The notes beneath the pieces are model-generated. The model worked only from the letters and a program-made list of their open reading frames with translations. It did no database searches and was not told the DNA's origin. DNA of 64,000 nucleotides, taken from NCBI RefSeq assembly GCF_037203765.1, contig NZ_JBBCAS010000011.1, positions 1 through 64,000 on the forward strand, written 5' to 3'. Shown one piece after another: positions 62,368-64,000 of this stretch; positions within the stretch are counted from its first letter, which is position 1, and every line of letters starts with the position of its first letter. The position numbers and the translations under genes are program-made. This DNA is from Sediminicola sp037203765 (GTDB taxonomy: Bacteria; Bacteroidota; Bacteroidia; Flavobacteriales; Flavobacteriaceae).

Positions 62368-62784
62368 CTAGGTGGTCTCTGCATATTGCTTAAAGTTATC
62401 TAGGATAGCCTGCCAACCTGTTCTTTGCATTTCTTCGGAATGCATTTTTTCGGCATCAAAGGTCTCCGTTACCTTTGTTTTTCTGATTTCTTTCTTAAAC
62501 GTAACGGTCACCTGTCTCCCGTCTGCCAAGGAATATGTGATTTTTTTTTGTGGGATCACTTCATCATAAATCCCTTCAAATTCGAAGCTCATTTCCCCGT
62601 CTTTGGAGGCCATGGTATATTTGAATTTCCCGCAGGTTACCGGGTTGTTTTCTGCAGCCGGACAGTGCCAATCATTGGAAGCAAAGTTCCAGTTCACAAT
62701 ATGTTCCGGCTTGGTCCAATAGTCCCAAACTTTGGATATCTCAGCGGCTATGGTAGTTGTTACCCTAATTTTGGTTCTTTCCAT
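62368..62784 (-). CDS. SRPBCC / AHSA1-like domain protein
   Basis: 138 residues from the ATG at 62784 (MERTKIRVTTTIAAEISKVW); an upstream in-frame ATG adds 21 residues without family similarity. Helix-grip features: VWDYWTKPEHIVNWNF, GEMSFEFEGIYDEV, VTVTFKKE, and the C-terminal helix MQRTGWQAILDNFKQYAE. AHSA1-like proteins bind hydrophobic ligands; ligand unknown. Confidence 0.88.
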   Translation of the reverse strand: MERTKIRVTTTIAAEISKVWDYWTKPEHIVNWNFASNDWHCPAAENNPVTCGKFKYTMASKDGEMSFEFEGIYDEVIPQKKITYSLADGRQVTVTFKKEIRKTKVTETFDAEKMHSEEMQRTGWQAILDNFKQYAETT

Positions 62785-63007
62785 GAGTATTAGATTCTCA
62801 AAAGTTGTGCAATGACAGACCTTTACATCTGTTATGGTACTGTTCAACCAATGGCAGCATAGACAAAGTCTTTCCGCAAGTAGGTGGGAATTACTTCTGT
62901 AAAGGTTGATAGGATAGGAGGCTATGCCTAATTTATGAAATTATGGAGGGTATTTGTTTTTTTTAGCAGAAAAATGATTGCCTAAGGGATAATCGACTAG
63001 CAATTTA

Positions 63008-63364
63008 TTATTGTCGGCTCAATTTCCGCTCTTCCCTTATTTCCCCAATATGGTAATAGGCTATGATTTCTGATATTAGATGGTCTTTTATATAATACCA
63101 TTCACTCACCTCCATAGAAAAATCACCCTGGGTGGTGGTGTAACGCACACAGGCCTTGCTCTCTCCATAGAGGGCGTCTTGAAGTTCGAAACGATGCCCT
63201 AGGAATTTGTCTTTATTGGCCTCCACCAGCTCCAAATACGTTTTTTTGCCGTCTATGGTGCCAAAAGGGCTGGTATGCTTAAAATTTTCAGCTATGGGTA
63301 GCGCATTAAAATCTCCCGATTCCCATAGTTGAAACCATCTTTTTACCAGGTCTTTTATTTCCAT
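63008..63364 (-). CDS. NTF2-like (SnoaL-type) protein
   Basis: 118 residues. Alpha-beta cone fold pattern: DLVKRWFQLWESGDFNALPIAENFKHTSPFGTIDGKKTYL, then SEWYYIKDHLISEIIAYYHIGEI. Possibly an isomerase-like or ligand-binding protein; unassigned function. 3 nt after the stop of the upstream VOC gene, so cotranscribed with it. Confidence 0.85.
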   Translation of the reverse strand: MEIKDLVKRWFQLWESGDFNALPIAENFKHTSPFGTIDGKKTYLELVEANKDKFLGHRFELQDALYGESKACVRYTTTQGDFSMEVSEWYYIKDHLISEIIAYYHIGEIREERKLSRQ

Positions 63365-63367
63365 TAG

Positions 63368-63739
63368 CTATACATGTTGGTCAATTAAAATGGCATTGCC
63401 ATCTGGATCCGTCAAAACAATACTTGCCGGTCCGCTTGTACTGTCATCCGCTTCCTGATGTAGGGAAATGTCATTTTTCTTCAGGGATTTTTGAATTTCT
63501 CGGACATCATCAAAACGGTCCAGTTTCTTTGCATTGGTATCCCAACCCGGATTAAACGTTAAAATATTATTCTCGAACATGCCCTGAAAAAGTCCGATCA
63601 GGGAATCCTCATTTTTCATAATGAGATAATTTTTTTCAAGGTCTCCCGCAAAAACAGTGAACCCCAATTTCTCGTAAAAATCCTTGGATACTTTGATGTC
63701 TTTAACATTTAGGCTGACTGAAAATGCTCCTAATTTCAT
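63368..63739 (-). CDS. VOC-family (glyoxalase/bleomycin resistance-like) protein
   Basis: 123 residues. Begins MKLGAFSVSLNVKDIKVSKDFYEKLGF, ends IVLTDPDGNAILIDQHV, the characteristic VOC beta-alpha-beta-beta-beta halves. Metal site residues are not fully clear, so enzymatic versus binding role is open. Forms an operon with the NTF2-like gene. Confidence 0.87.
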   Translation of the reverse strand: MKLGAFSVSLNVKDIKVSKDFYEKLGFTVFAGDLEKNYLIMKNEDSLIGLFQGMFENNILTFNPGWDTNAKKLDRFDDVREIQKSLKKNDISLHQEADDSTSGPASIVLTDPDGNAILIDQHV

Positions 63740-63894
63740 AACAGTGATTTTATTTGGTTCCTATTAGTACCTCAAGTTATGATTTTATGGAGAATAACTG
63801 AATGCGAACAGTGGATTTGTTGAAAGCCAAAAGAAGGATCAAGGGAAGTCCGTCTGGGAAATACAGAGAAATAAAAACCGCTCGCGGGGTCAAA

Positions 63895-64000
63895 AAAAGT
63901 GGCGGTGTCACTGTCCAGACCTCTCGACTCCGCTCGAGGGGACAGCTGTAAAATGTTTCGTTGTCGGGTTGAGCCTTTCAAGTCCGCTCGAGGGGACAAA
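63895..64000 (+). repeat. 106-bp composite repeat copy at the window edge
   Basis: GTGGCGGTGTCACTGTCC at 63899, the palindrome, ACAGCTGTAAAATG and the second module, ending at the window boundary. It lies in the 261-nt stretch after the VOC start, which holds no gene; a neighbouring diverged fragment (CGCTCGCGGGG) is at ~63879-63889. Confidence 0.88.

Noticed and set aside
1..64000. tRNA, rRNA, known riboswitches
   Set aside because: No cloverleaf with a recognisable T-loop or rRNA-like sequence was found by eye; a tRNAscan or Rfam scan was not possible.

Overview
The window is chromosomal DNA of a member of the Bacteroidota, most likely a marine Flavobacteriaceae. The evidence is the PorP/SprF and gliding-motility C-terminal (type IX secretion) proteins, DUF4295 beside rpmB-rpmG-ftsY, DUF5916, DUF2911 and DUF4369 proteins, many exported proteins and lipoproteins, and promoters of the Bacteroidota type (TAnnTTTG at -7, TTG near -33). 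No rRNA, tRNA, transposase, integrase or CRISPR array was seen.

Layout. 1-5.2 kb: a type IX secretion unit with the 3' part of a repetitive surface protein, a thrombospondin-type-3 / gliding-motility CTD protein and a PorP/SprF partner. 5.3-7.7 kb: tight operon idi, PTPS/QueD-like, BCP-type peroxiredoxin, mannose-6-phosphate isomerase. 8.2-18.1 kb: minus-strand genes (DUF4369 lipoprotein, DUF819 membrane protein, HAD phosphatase, DUF5916 protein, a four-gene operon SPFH / PH-like membrane protein / alpha-beta hydrolase / 54-residue Arc-like protein, and PBP1A). 18.3-31 kb: S1/P1 nuclease, AraC-AlkB pair, DUF885 lipoprotein, MOSC, DoxX, htpG, a short transcription unit, TetR + ABC1 kinase, S9 peptidase. 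31.3-50.6 kb: mainly core genes (KAS III, CoA-binding protein, SSS symporter, recR, E2 acyltransferase, exonuclease, FAH, Hpt, cinA, rpmB-rpmG-DUF4295-ftsY, DUF2911, amidase, serine hydrolase, rimO, EamA, ABC-F).

50.6-64 kb is accessory DNA with every gene on the minus strand. It has two layers. The first (50.64-55.06 kb) holds three AT-rich single-gene units: a DUF2130 putative nuclease, an OLD-family ATPase/TOPRIM nuclease and an unknown exported protein. Between them lie ~135-nt imperfect palindromes, each starting 4-7 nt after a stop codon and ending 20-25 nt before the next start codon. This is the architecture of integron gene cassettes or CALIN arrays and is the most interesting structure in the window. 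The second layer (55.3-64 kb) contains HPF, MFS, YIP1, SRPBCC, NTF2-like, VOC and unknown exported proteins. They are separated by a repeat family built on a short palindrome (CCTCTCGA ... TCGAGGGG), all copies in one orientation, expanded at 61.83-62.17 kb into a tandem 106-bp composite repeat. Several of these genes also share a related AT-rich upstream block.

All functional assignments come from reading motifs and overall protein character by eye. No database search was run, so family names are recognitions and not computed hits.
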